A stretch of DNA of 33,040 bases from Bdellovibrionales bacterium. Lineage in GTDB: Bacteria; Bdellovibrionota; Bacteriovoracia; Bacteriovoracales; Bacteriovoracaceae. The stretch's first letter is position 1. Every line of letters starts with the position of its first letter. Of this stretch, positions 8,760 through 16,046 are shown in pieces. The notes under the pieces are model-generated. The model ran no database searches, was not told where the DNA came from, and worked only from the letters and a program-made list of their open reading frames with translations. The position numbers and the translations under genes were made by a program. The stretch covers positions 1 to 33,040 of the forward strand of contig DAOWEO010000108.1 in NCBI GenBank assembly GCA_030638415.1, given 5' to 3'.

Positions 8760-8771
8760 AACTTAAGAAAT

Positions 8772-8800
8772 TTGACATTTTCGCTGAACTCTTTTATACA
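8772..8800 (+). promoter_or_regulatory. Sigma-70 promoter of rpoZ
   Basis: TTGACA at 8772-8777 and TATACA at 8795-8800 are separated by exactly 17 bases: a perfect -35 and a 5/6 -10. It lies 13 bases after the ligase stop. Transcription would start near 8807, leaving a leader of about 35 bases before the rpoZ ATG. This is among the best housekeeping promoters in the window. Confidence 0.82.
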
Positions 8801-8840
8801 TTGTAGTTCACTATATAGAGAATTTTACAAAGGATGCCTA

Positions 8841-9053
8841 ATGGCCAGAATAACTATCGAAGATTGCCTAGAAAGAGTTGAAAACCGCTACGAACTTGTT
8901 CACTTAACAAGTAAAAGAGTTAAACAACTACGAGAGGGATCTGATCCGCTAATCAACACTAAAAATAAAGATGTTGTGACAGCATTAAGAGAGATCGCAG
9001 CTGGAAAAGTTAAGCATGCTGAGATGAGTGAGTACGATTCAGACGAATTCTAA
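8841..9053 (+). CDS. rpoZ: RNA polymerase omega subunit
   Basis: Small subunit that helps assemble the beta' subunit of RNA polymerase. The start is ATG 8841, preceded by AAAGGA; an in-frame ATG at 8772 lies within the -35 box and is not the start. The 70-residue product begins [20 protein letters not shown] and has the family core RVKQL near residue 27 and the [14 protein letters not shown] helix. It is shorter than the 91-residue E. coli protein but normal for the family, and ends in an acidic tail (EYDSDEF). It is a single-gene unit with its own promoter and terminator. Confidence 0.95.
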   Translation: MARITIEDCLERVENRYELVHLTSKRVKQLREGSDPLINTKNKDVVTALREIAAGKVKHAEMSEYDSDEF

Positions 9054-9072
9054 ATGATCTTAAATTTATAAT

Positions 9073-9107
9073 AAAAAAAAAGGCAACCAACTGGTTGCCT
9101 TTTTTTT
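9073..9107. terminator. Bidirectional intrinsic terminator between rpoZ and lon
   Basis: AGGCAACC (9081-9088) and GGTTGCCT (9093-9100) pair perfectly around AACT. The stem is flanked by nine A on the left and eight T on the right, so it works in both directions. It ends rpoZ from the left and lon from the right; the lon stop is at 9109-9111. Confidence 0.95.
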
Positions 9108-9108
9108 A

Positions 9109-11547
9109 TTATTTTCTCTTTTTTCCAAAAGCAACTTTTAATACATCATCAAAGTGTTCAACAGGATAAAACTTTAACCCTTTACGGTGACGATCAGGAA
9201 CATCTTTAAGATCTTTTTCATTTTGTTTTGGTAGAATAATTTCTTTAATACCAGCTCTCTTTGCAGCAAGTACCTTTTCCTTTAATCCACCAATTGGCAT
9301 AACTTTACCAGTAAGACTTAACTCTCCTGTCATTGCCAGTGAAGAACGAACTCGTAATCCAGTCGCTAAACTATAAAATGCCAGTGCCATCGTTATACCC
9401 GCACTAGGGCCATCTTTAGGAGTTGCTCCAGCAGGTAAATGCAAATGAACCTGATGTGCTTCTAAAAAATCTTCTTTGCTACTTTTATTCTTTACCATCT
9501 CTTTTTGTAACAAGCTTTTAACATAACTATATGCAAGGCTAGCTGATTCATTCATGACATCACCCAACTGACCAGTCAACTTTAACCCTTTGCCATCAAG
9601 GGTTAAAGTTTCAATAAATAAAATTTCTCCCCCAAACGAGGTCCATGCTAAGCCAGTTATCACTCCAACAGGCATATGCTTCCCCGCTTTCTCAGATTGA
9701 TAGAGAGCACCACCTAATAACTTTTCTAGGTCTTCACTTGTTGGTGCAAATTTTTTGAATTTTCTTCTCTTTACTTTTTCAAGAGCCGCTTTACGACAAA
9801 GCTTTGCAATGTACTGCTCCATCACTCTAACACCTGGCTCTCTGGCATAATCTGTAATTAAACTTTTTAAAACAGTCTTGCTTAAAGAGAAATCTTTACG
9901 TGCTAATCCATGATTTTTAAGAACTTTAGGAATCACCCATTTTGTAGCAATCGATAATTTTTCTTCAATCGTATAACCGCTAAGTTCTATAATTTCCATA
10001 CGATCTAAAAGTGGCTCTGGAATCTCTCCAATATAATTTGCCGTTGCAATAAAAAGAACTTTGGATAGATCAAAAGGAACATCTAAAAAATTATCAATAA
10101 AAGTATTATTTTGCTCCGGGTCTAGAACTTCCAATAATGCTGAAGCGGGATCTCCCTGAAAAGAACTTCCCAGTTTATCAATCTCATCCAGCATTATGAC
10201 AGGGTTATTAACCTCTACTCTTTTCAATGCTTGTAAAATCCTACCCGGCATAGCCCCCACATATGTTCTACGATGCCCTTTTATCTCTGCTTCATCACGC
10301 ATTCCACCAAGACTAAAGCGATAAAACTTACGCCCTAAAGAGTGAGCAATACTCTTGCCCAATGAAGTTTTTCCAACTCCCGGAGGACCTGCTAAACAGA
10401 GAATTGTTCCATCATATTCTGGTCTTAATTTTCGTACTGCAATAAATTCAAGAATTCTCTCTTTTGCCTTCTCTAGACCATAATGGTCAGCTTCAAGTAT
10501 TTGTTCTGCCTTGGCTATTTCAATTTTATCATCGGTCTCTTTATTCCAAGGTAGATCTATCATCCAATTTAAATACGTTCTTGTAACATTGTATTCTGGG
10601 CTACTATCAGAAATGACCTCAAGCCGTTCCAGTTCATCTTTAAATGACTTAAGTGCAACCTCCGGCAGATCCAGTTCTTCCATTGCCTCACGAAAGCGGT
10701 TAACGTCTCTAGTTTTATCATCCTCTTCCATTCCCAACTCAGTACGAATAACCTTTAACTGCTCACGTAAGAAGTACTCTCGTTGGTATTTATTTACCTT
10801 GTCATTTACTTCATCACTAATTTTCTTTTGAATCTCCGCAACATCCTTTTCTCTTTTCAAATACACCAATAATTTAGCTAATCTCTTTTTAACTCTTAAG
10901 GTTTCTAAAAAGTCTTGAGACTCAGAAATATCTAGTGATAAAGCGAAGGCAACAAGGTCCGCTAAGGATCCTGGAGAGGGAGAATTAATCATCGCTAATT
11001 TCATCTCTTCATTAAAAAGAGGATTTGTTTCACTCAACTTTTTTACTTGATTAATAATAGATCGAGTATAAGCATCTAGCTCTTCATCAATTTCCACAAT
11101 ATCGTCAAACAGATCAATTTCTGTAATTAAAATTGGATCTTCTTTTAAAATTTTTGAAACCCTATAGCGCTTTACACCGTGAACTAAGACATTTGTTGAC
11201 CCATCAGGAAGTCTCAACTTCTTCACAATCTTACAAAGTACTCCCACTTTATAAATATCTTTAGCACTGATTTCTCTTTCCTCTAGCTCCTCTTCGTCCA
11301 TCTCCTCTTCACCATCAGTCATTTTGACTAGGTTTAAAGCAACATACCCAGTTTTCATAAGAAACTTATCTAGTTCTCCACTGAATTTATCCTCAGTAAG
11401 AATAATTGGAGCAATCATTCCGGGGAAAATAGGACTATTCATAATAGGAATAATTACAACACTATTAGGAAAATTTTCCTTATTCTTCTTTTCACTACTT
11501 AACTTATCTCTATACTCATCTATGATATCATCATCATAATTACTCAT
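9109..11547 (-). CDS. lon: ATP-dependent protease Lon
   Basis: Cytoplasmic AAA+ serine protease that degrades misfolded and regulatory proteins. ATG 11547 follows AGGAG at 5 bases; a TTG one codon earlier is too close to that site. The 812-residue protein has an N-terminal substrate domain (VVIIPIMNSPIFPGM), the Walker A box GPPGVGKT at 387-394 (Lys393), Walker B VIMLDEIDKLG, and the catalytic dyad Ser715 (PKDGPSAG) and Lys758 (GGLKEK). The spacing of 43 residues equals that of E. coli S679/K722. An acidic run DGEEEMDEEELEE at about 78-90 interrupts the N-domain. The stop abuts the shared terminator. It lies 37 bases after the AMIN-like gene, with which it appears co-transcribed. No heat-shock operator was recognised. 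Confidence 0.98.
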   Translation of the reverse strand: MSNYDDDIIDEYRDKLSSEKKNKENFPNSVVIIPIMNSPIFPGMIAPIILTEDKFSGELDKFLMKTGYVALNLVKMTDGEEEMDEEELEEREISAKDIYKVGVLCKIVKKLRLPDGSTNVLVHGVKRYRVSKILKEDPILITEIDLFDDIVEIDEELDAYTRSIINQVKKLSETNPLFNEEMKLAMINSPSPGSLADLVAFALSLDISESQDFLETLRVKKRLAKLLVYLKREKDVAEIQKKISDEVNDKVNKYQREYFLREQLKVIRTELGMEEDDKTRDVNRFREAMEELDLPEVALKSFKDELERLEVISDSSPEYNVTRTYLNWMIDLPWNKETDDKIEIAKAEQILEADHYGLEKAKERILEFIAVRKLRPEYDGTILCLAGPPGVGKTSLGKSIAHSLGRKFYRFSLGGMRDEAEIKGHRRTYVGAMPGRILQALKRVEVNNPVIMLDEIDKLGSSFQGDPASALLEVLDPEQNNTFIDNFLDVPFDLSKVLFIATANYIGEIPEPLLDRMEIIELSGYTIEEKLSIATKWVIPKVLKNHGLARKDFSLSKTVLKSLITDYAREPGVRVMEQYIAKLCRKAALEKVKRRKFKKFAPTSEDLEKLLGGALYQSEKAGKHMPVGVITGLAWTSFGGEILFIETLTLDGKGLKLTGQLGDVMNESASLAYSYVKSLLQKEMVKNKSSKEDFLEAHQVHLHLPAGATPKDGPSAGITMALAFYSLATGLRVRSSLAMTGELSLTGKVMPIGGLKEKVLAAKRAGIKEIILPKQNEKDLKDVPDRHRKGLKFYPVEHFDDVLKVAFGKKRK

Positions 11548-11584
11548 CAAAGCTCCTATTTACCATCAACCGATACAGGTTATT

Positions 11585-12070
11585 TTATTTTTTTACATCA
11601 ATAACAAGGCGGCCAGGTTTTTCCAAGAAAAATATATCTGCCACTATCTCTGTTTTAAATATTATTTCTACCGAAAGAGAATCTTTTTCAATAGGAAAAA
11701 AATTAACTTCTGATATGTACTTGCTACTTCCAATAGATACTATATCCTTCGATATTTTTGTATTAAAAAAATCCAAATATATTTTTTTCTGCTTACCGGC
11801 TAGGCTTCCATATATAGCAGGTGGTGTTACGCTGCTAAAATCAAATACAACTCTTTCATATCCTCTAGACGACACATATGACTCTCTAATTTTGTTTAAT
11901 ATAGAGCTCTCTCGTTTATTTCCATCATTATGAAATACTCCCTTATCAAAATAGATTGCTCTTTTTCTACTACTAATCATTCTAATTCTTGTATTTAATA
12001 GGTCTTGAGCACTGACATAAAAACTACTCATTAGTAATAATGCCACTATCGCCGAAAATAATCTTCTCAT
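11585..12070 (-). CDS. Small secreted AMIN-like protein upstream of lon
   Basis: The best start is ATG 12070, with AAGGATAGG upstream, rather than the in-frame ATG at 12088, which has no ribosome site. The 161-residue product has a signal peptide (MRRLFSAIVALLLMSSFYVSA, cleaved near residue 21). The mature domain has alternating strands and ends with KPGRLVIDVKK. The order RGYERVVFDF, then KKIYLDFFNT, then PGRLVIDV is typical of AMIN-type domains, which bind peptidoglycan or localise envelope proteins. This is family-pattern recognition, not a search result. No catalytic domain follows, so it is a stand-alone AMIN-like module. It precedes lon in an apparent two-gene operon. A periplasmic protein linked to a cytoplasmic protease may point to envelope-stress control, but that is speculation. 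Confidence 0.68.
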   Translation of the reverse strand: MRRLFSAIVALLLMSSFYVSAQDLLNTRIRMISSRKRAIYFDKGVFHNDGNKRESSILNKIRESYVSSRGYERVVFDFSSVTPPAIYGSLAGKQKKIYLDFFNTKISKDIVSIGSSKYISEVNFFPIEKDSLSVEIIFKTEIVADIFFLEKPGRLVIDVKK

Positions 12071-12128
12071 TTTGAACCTATCCTTCATGGACTTTTAATC
12101 TAAATATCCATCTTTAGTATCTCTAGTA

Positions 12129-12156
12129 ATTATACTAGTAACCATTAGGTTTACAA
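12129..12156 (-). promoter_or_regulatory. Promoter of the AMIN-like gene / lon operon
   Basis: Read on the minus strand, TTGTAA (12156-12151) and a perfect TATAAT (12134-12129) are separated by 16 bases, about 60 bases ahead of the ATG at 12070. This is a good sigma-70 match (4/6 and 6/6). No alternative sigma-32-like pair was noticed. The 100-base gap has no terminator after the matrixin gene, so read-through from upstream is possible. Confidence 0.65.
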
Positions 12157-12170
12157 GTAAAGAGTTCAAA

Positions 12171-13886
12171 TTAGAATGATTGATTCCATCTGTGATGAGA
12201 AAGGCGAGAAGCTAAAAAAAATATGGAAAATACGAATAGTACAAGTCCCCCTCCACCGGAACCTCCACTTCCATTGGAAAAATCAACAGTAGAGCAAGAC
12301 AGTACTGTCATATCCCTTAACTCAGCGCTTTCTTCAAGTGGCTGTAAATTAATTTTTGGTGCTAAACTATATACATTGACCCCTTCTGCACACAAGCTTT
12401 CACTTTCAATACGAACACGAGTGTCACCTCCCATAAAGGTAGATGATGGCGTGCCAAACCAAGTACTACTATCTTCAGTTGCATAGAGATTCATAAAATA
12501 AAATGGTCTACTATCAGTCTGCCCATGATAGGCGGAATTAACATTATAAATATTGCTAGAAACCGGAGTCACCTTGAATGTGAAATTATTTTCACTCGCA
12601 ACTGTCGAAAGAGGAATTGTTAGTACTAGATCACTTGCACTACTATCATCTAGTGCCCCAGTTATATTATATAGCTCACTACCACCGGCCCTCTCGACAT
12701 TGAGGTTAAATTTCAACTCATTGCCCAATGAGTGTGCCAACAAATTCACTCTTATAAACTTTCCCAGTAGATCCGTACGATCTGTAAGATCTAAATTAAA
12801 ATAATCTGGAATTTGCGCTGCCAACTCATTATTTGTAAAATATCCAACTAGAGACTCACCATACCTAAAGCTTTCATCATCGAGTAGTGGAAATCCTCCA
12901 GCCTTTGCCTCATAATAGTTAGTGGGAACCTTTAGACCACAATGAATTGTGACATCTCCCACGTCAACAATTCCAGAGAGTTTTATAGGTTGCGGATGAC
13001 CTTCAAAGCGACGGTTGCAACCTTCAAAAAAACCTCCTACATAACTAGTATCACCTTCACAAAAATTATTCTGTACCGAACTATAGTATCCTGGGAGAGG
13101 GTCTAAAACTTTAAGAGGAGAAATGTATAAATAATATGAATCAGAAGCGATCAATCCCAAAATCTCAAACGTCCCATCGGTCTCACTTATTGCTGCCCCG
13201 ACGACTTTTCCAAAGTTCTCAGATATGGCCTGCACATGTGCACCAAAAACAGCCTTATTATCTGATCCACCAATAACTCGTCCTTTAATAACATTTGAAT
13301 TTAATCCACCAATATGAGGGTATTTACCGGCAATGCCCGTTTGATCATCATCAGCAAGAGTATCCTGTGTAGGTACCCACTGATAAAACATAGTCGATCC
13401 CACAACAGGAGAATGTCCCAACCCCAGTAGGTGGCCAATTTCATGCTGAGTTACATCTTGTAGCTTATCTTCATCATTAGAATAAAGAGTATTCATAATG
13501 ATATCACCCTCTAAAATATTGCCTGTTAATTCATCAACAGTTGTAACAGTGACACCTAAAATACCGCTACCAAATCCCGGAAAGTTAGATGAGAAATAAA
13601 AATCATTTTGATTTGACTTTGGACTACCATGTGACTCCACTGCCATTACTTCAATATTTCCAAATGAATACCAAAAGGCAGAAGAGGCGTTTACCATAGA
13701 TAACAACGATGAGTCAGTCATCGTTGGGTGGACAAAAGAATCCATATTAATATAAAGAGGTATTCTAGTTGTATTATTCCACTTCTTAACCAATCCACTC
13801 TCTGATCTAGAATGAACAGCACCTAGTGAATGTTGTATACCTCCAAAAATTATTAAAAATAAAAGAAGATTTTTAAGACTCTTCAC
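12171..13886 (-). CDS. Secreted matrixin-type zinc metalloprotease with GlyGly-CTERM-like tail
   Basis: A 571-residue exported protease. A signal peptide (LLLFLIIFGGIQHSLG) precedes a metzincin domain with the zinc motif HEIGHLLGLGH (His148, Glu149, His152, His158). A Met-turn follows at GSTMFYQ, as in peptidase family M10. Residues around 195-260 resemble a carboxypeptidase-regulatory beta-sandwich (NVIKGRVIGG, DGTFEILGL). The C-terminus has a glycine-rich stretch (GSGGSGGGG), a 13-residue hydrophobic segment, and a basic end (SRLSHHR). That layout is typical of GlyGly-CTERM sorting tails processed by rhombosortase. The start is GTG 13886, within the 3' end of the upstream gene (14-base overlap). 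The ribosome site is weak, so coupling is likely. There is no pro-domain cysteine switch. Substrate unknown. Confidence 0.87.
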   Translation of the reverse strand: MKSLKNLLLFLIIFGGIQHSLGAVHSRSESGLVKKWNNTTRIPLYINMDSFVHPTMTDSSLLSMVNASSAFWYSFGNIEVMAVESHGSPKSNQNDFYFSSNFPGFGSGILGVTVTTVDELTGNILEGDIIMNTLYSNDEDKLQDVTQHEIGHLLGLGHSPVVGSTMFYQWVPTQDTLADDDQTGIAGKYPHIGGLNSNVIKGRVIGGSDNKAVFGAHVQAISENFGKVVGAAISETDGTFEILGLIASDSYYLYISPLKVLDPLPGYYSSVQNNFCEGDTSYVGGFFEGCNRRFEGHPQPIKLSGIVDVGDVTIHCGLKVPTNYYEAKAGGFPLLDDESFRYGESLVGYFTNNELAAQIPDYFNLDLTDRTDLLGKFIRVNLLAHSLGNELKFNLNVERAGGSELYNITGALDDSSASDLVLTIPLSTVASENNFTFKVTPVSSNIYNVNSAYHGQTDSRPFYFMNLYATEDSSTWFGTPSSTFMGGDTRVRIESESLCAEGVNVYSLAPKINLQPLEESAELRDMTVLSCSTVDFSNGSGGSGGGGLVLFVFSIFFLASRLSHHRWNQSF

Positions 13887-14574
13887 TGGCCTGCCGCTGA
13901 TGATACCAAGTCATTATACTTCCTAATAATCCAAGTAAAAGACCCAGCCACATAAGATCAGATTGAGCCGTTTTCTTCTTCTCTTTAATAGAAGCCGGCT
14001 GTCGATTATTTTTATCTAGGCTATTTTTCCCATGGTCAACGTAGCGATCTAGGGATGGTTTAATCATCGCTTGACCTAGCTCATTAATAACTAAAGACTT
14101 AAAATAATCAAGTGAAATACTTCCCAGCCTAGGATGTCTCGGAAATACTGCTGACTTTAAAACTTTTTTATCTTGCACCCATTCAATATTATATTTACCC
14201 AAGGCAAAGTTCTGGATAGTCCAACCATACATATTTTTTTTCAAAATTAAGATAACCTCTTCACCCTTTTTAAACGAAGGTACTCCAGATACATTTACAC
14301 TGCGACCATTATAGGTACCACCGGGAGTATAAACTTCAAAATTATCCAAGTTAAATATCTCATTTTGATTTATTCCTGCAACTTCAAGTAAATGAAAATA
14401 ATGTGAAGTAACAATGAAGTTATCTGGCATTTTTTTACTACTACTTTTTTGAAATATTCCATGTAAAACGGCATCTGCCTCAAGAAGCTGATTTTCCATC
14501 GTTACTGGCACAAACTGAGCCGCAAACAACTGAAAATTATATAAAATCAGGATTAAAATAGTTATGCTTTTCAT
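13873..14574 (-). CDS. Secreted membrane-anchored protein, partner of the matrixin gene
   Basis: Not a named family to my knowledge. It is 233 residues: signal peptide (MKSITILILILYNFQLFAA), an extracytoplasmic domain, a basic linker (KEKKKTAQ), one transmembrane helix (LMWLGLLLGLLGSIMTWY) near the end, and a short cytoplasmic tail. The domain has segments such as ENQLLEADAVLHGIF, FEVYTPGGTYNG, and FKKGEEVILIL, then LGKYNIEW. This suggests a compact beta domain with a conserved VYTPGG turn. The ribosome site GAGG is well placed. Its last 14 bases contain the matrixin start, so the proteins are probably made together. It could be a membrane-tethered inhibitor, chaperone or scaffold for the protease; this is inferred from gene order only. 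Confidence 0.75.
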   Translation of the reverse strand: MKSITILILILYNFQLFAAQFVPVTMENQLLEADAVLHGIFQKSSSKKMPDNFIVTSHYFHLLEVAGINQNEIFNLDNFEVYTPGGTYNGRSVNVSGVPSFKKGEEVILILKKNMYGWTIQNFALGKYNIEWVQDKKVLKSAVFPRHPRLGSISLDYFKSLVINELGQAMIKPSLDRYVDHGKNSLDKNNRQPASIKEKKKTAQSDLMWLGLLLGLLGSIMTWYHQRQASEES

Positions 14575-14653
14575 ATATAAACCTCAACATAGAAATGTTC
14601 CTACATGGGCTTATCGGAATACCATATCAATACTTGAGTCTTTTGCTTTGCAG

Positions 14654-16042
14654 CTATGTCCTTATATATATTAGAAAAGAAGCTGTTTCCTTGAGGATTT
14701 TAAATATTTTTCCATGCCGTAGCTTATGATCAAGCTGAGACGTCAAAGGTTTTTGTAAAATAATGGTATCAATACTATATTTTGCAAGCAACATTTCGAC
14801 CCCTTCTCCCTCCAAGAAAGATAGGTAGTCAAGATAAACTGATCTCTTAAAGATAATATTACGATTATCTATAAAAATCTTAGAGCTCGATGGAGTAAAA
14901 AGAGTAATAAATCCCCCATAATCGGAACTATTCAAAATTCTTCGATTATCCATTTTCTTTAACTCTGGAATCATGCTTACTGGGGCCATGTGGTCAATAG
15001 CGCTATTGTTTGAAAAATTACTAATCAACAAACTAATATTTATAAATATTAATAAAAATAATACATACCTCGCACTAGAGGATGGTTTACCAGTATTACT
15101 ATTGGTGTCACAAAAAAGTTCATACCTATTGACTAGGTAGGGTATAAATAGAAAAAACCAAATAATATTTCTAACTGATAGCAGGCCAGCAATCATTAAT
15201 ACAGGAAAAATAGATTTTGAAAAAACTTTAAAAGAACCACGTTTTACTACACTATATATAAAAAACAAGATGACTGAAATAAAAAGCAAGCTATGTTCTA
15301 CATACTTAAATGAAAACAAAGAACTCCACTCTGAAACTCCTCTCATTTGTGACGTAACCATCGTCTCCATAGAAAACTGAAAAATATGAAATCCTAGAGG
15401 GGTAGAAAGTATACCCATAATAGATAATATTAAGATGGTAAAACCACTTACAATACTTCTCTTACAAAATAAATCTATTATTAGTTTATATGAAATCAAT
15501 GGTAATAAGATTAGGGAAGACGGGTGCAGATTTGTCCATAAGGCTACAAGCATAAAGAGTATAAATATTTTTTTCCAATTTAGCTTATGACTCCATGACC
15601 GATCTACAATTTCAATAAGGTAGTGAGCAATAGGAATAATCAAGATAGATGATCTATCAAGTTGAAATAAAATACCATTTAGGGCAAGAGCAACAAAGAT
15701 AACGCCCTTTAAGTTAATATTGTCCCACCTCTTTATTTTGGATAGTAAGAAAAAGAGATAACACAAAAGAAAAACACGGAAAAATACAAATAATCCAAGA
15801 CTTCCAAATAAATTAAAAATCACTGCATACAAAACACTACTCAAATTTGATGGATAGGAAATGACTCCCAAAGAATGTAAAGTAGAGGAGTCAAAGAAGT
15901 TTATTGATCCGTGTTTTATGATTTCTAGGCCATGAGCAACCCAAATATATAGGTCACCAGTAGTGAGAGGAGAGAAGCACAACTTCATGGATGCCATCAA
16001 AAAAGCAATATAAAAATAATAATTTTTATTAAGCATCTTCAT
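14654..16042 (-). CDS. GT-C-like polytopic membrane protein
   Basis: A 462-residue protein with about ten or more hydrophobic helices. The first extracytoplasmic loop reads TTGDLYIWVAHGLEIIKHGS, with Asp30 in the position of the D(L)-W-H-x-x-x-G motif of GT-C-like polyprenyl-sugar transferase relatives. The soluble C-terminal part has ILNSSDYGGFI, then KIFIDNRN, then LLAKYSIDTIIL. This matches the widespread uncharacterised membrane family with a wGGyL...iDgR...y-x-vd tail. It may transfer a sugar or other group to a lipid-linked or envelope acceptor, but catalysis is unproven. It starts 4 bases after the UvrA-like stop without its own ribosome site, so translation is probably coupled. An 80-base gap separates it from the matrixin pair. 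Confidence 0.75.
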   Translation of the reverse strand: MKMLNKNYYFYIAFLMASMKLCFSPLTTGDLYIWVAHGLEIIKHGSINFFDSSTLHSLGVISYPSNLSSVLYAVIFNLFGSLGLFVFFRVFLLCYLFFLLSKIKRWDNINLKGVIFVALALNGILFQLDRSSILIIPIAHYLIEIVDRSWSHKLNWKKIFILFMLVALWTNLHPSSLILLPLISYKLIIDLFCKRSIVSGFTILILSIMGILSTPLGFHIFQFSMETMVTSQMRGVSEWSSLFSFKYVEHSLLFISVILFFIYSVVKRGSFKVFSKSIFPVLMIAGLLSVRNIIWFFLFIPYLVNRYELFCDTNSNTGKPSSSARYVLFLLIFINISLLISNFSNNSAIDHMAPVSMIPELKKMDNRRILNSSDYGGFITLFTPSSSKIFIDNRNIIFKRSVYLDYLSFLEGEGVEMLLAKYSIDTIILQKPLTSQLDHKLRHGKIFKILKETASFLIYIRT

Positions 16043-16046
16043 ACTA

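Noticed and set aside
8772..8840. Upstream ATG extending rpoZ by 23 residues
   Set aside because: It lies inside the -35 box of a near-consensus promoter, and omega subunits begin MARxTxED as at 8841.
14585..14600. AACAT/ATGTT stem beside the ribosome site of the matrixin partner gene
   Set aside because: Five A/T-rich pairs, expected by chance in such sequence.
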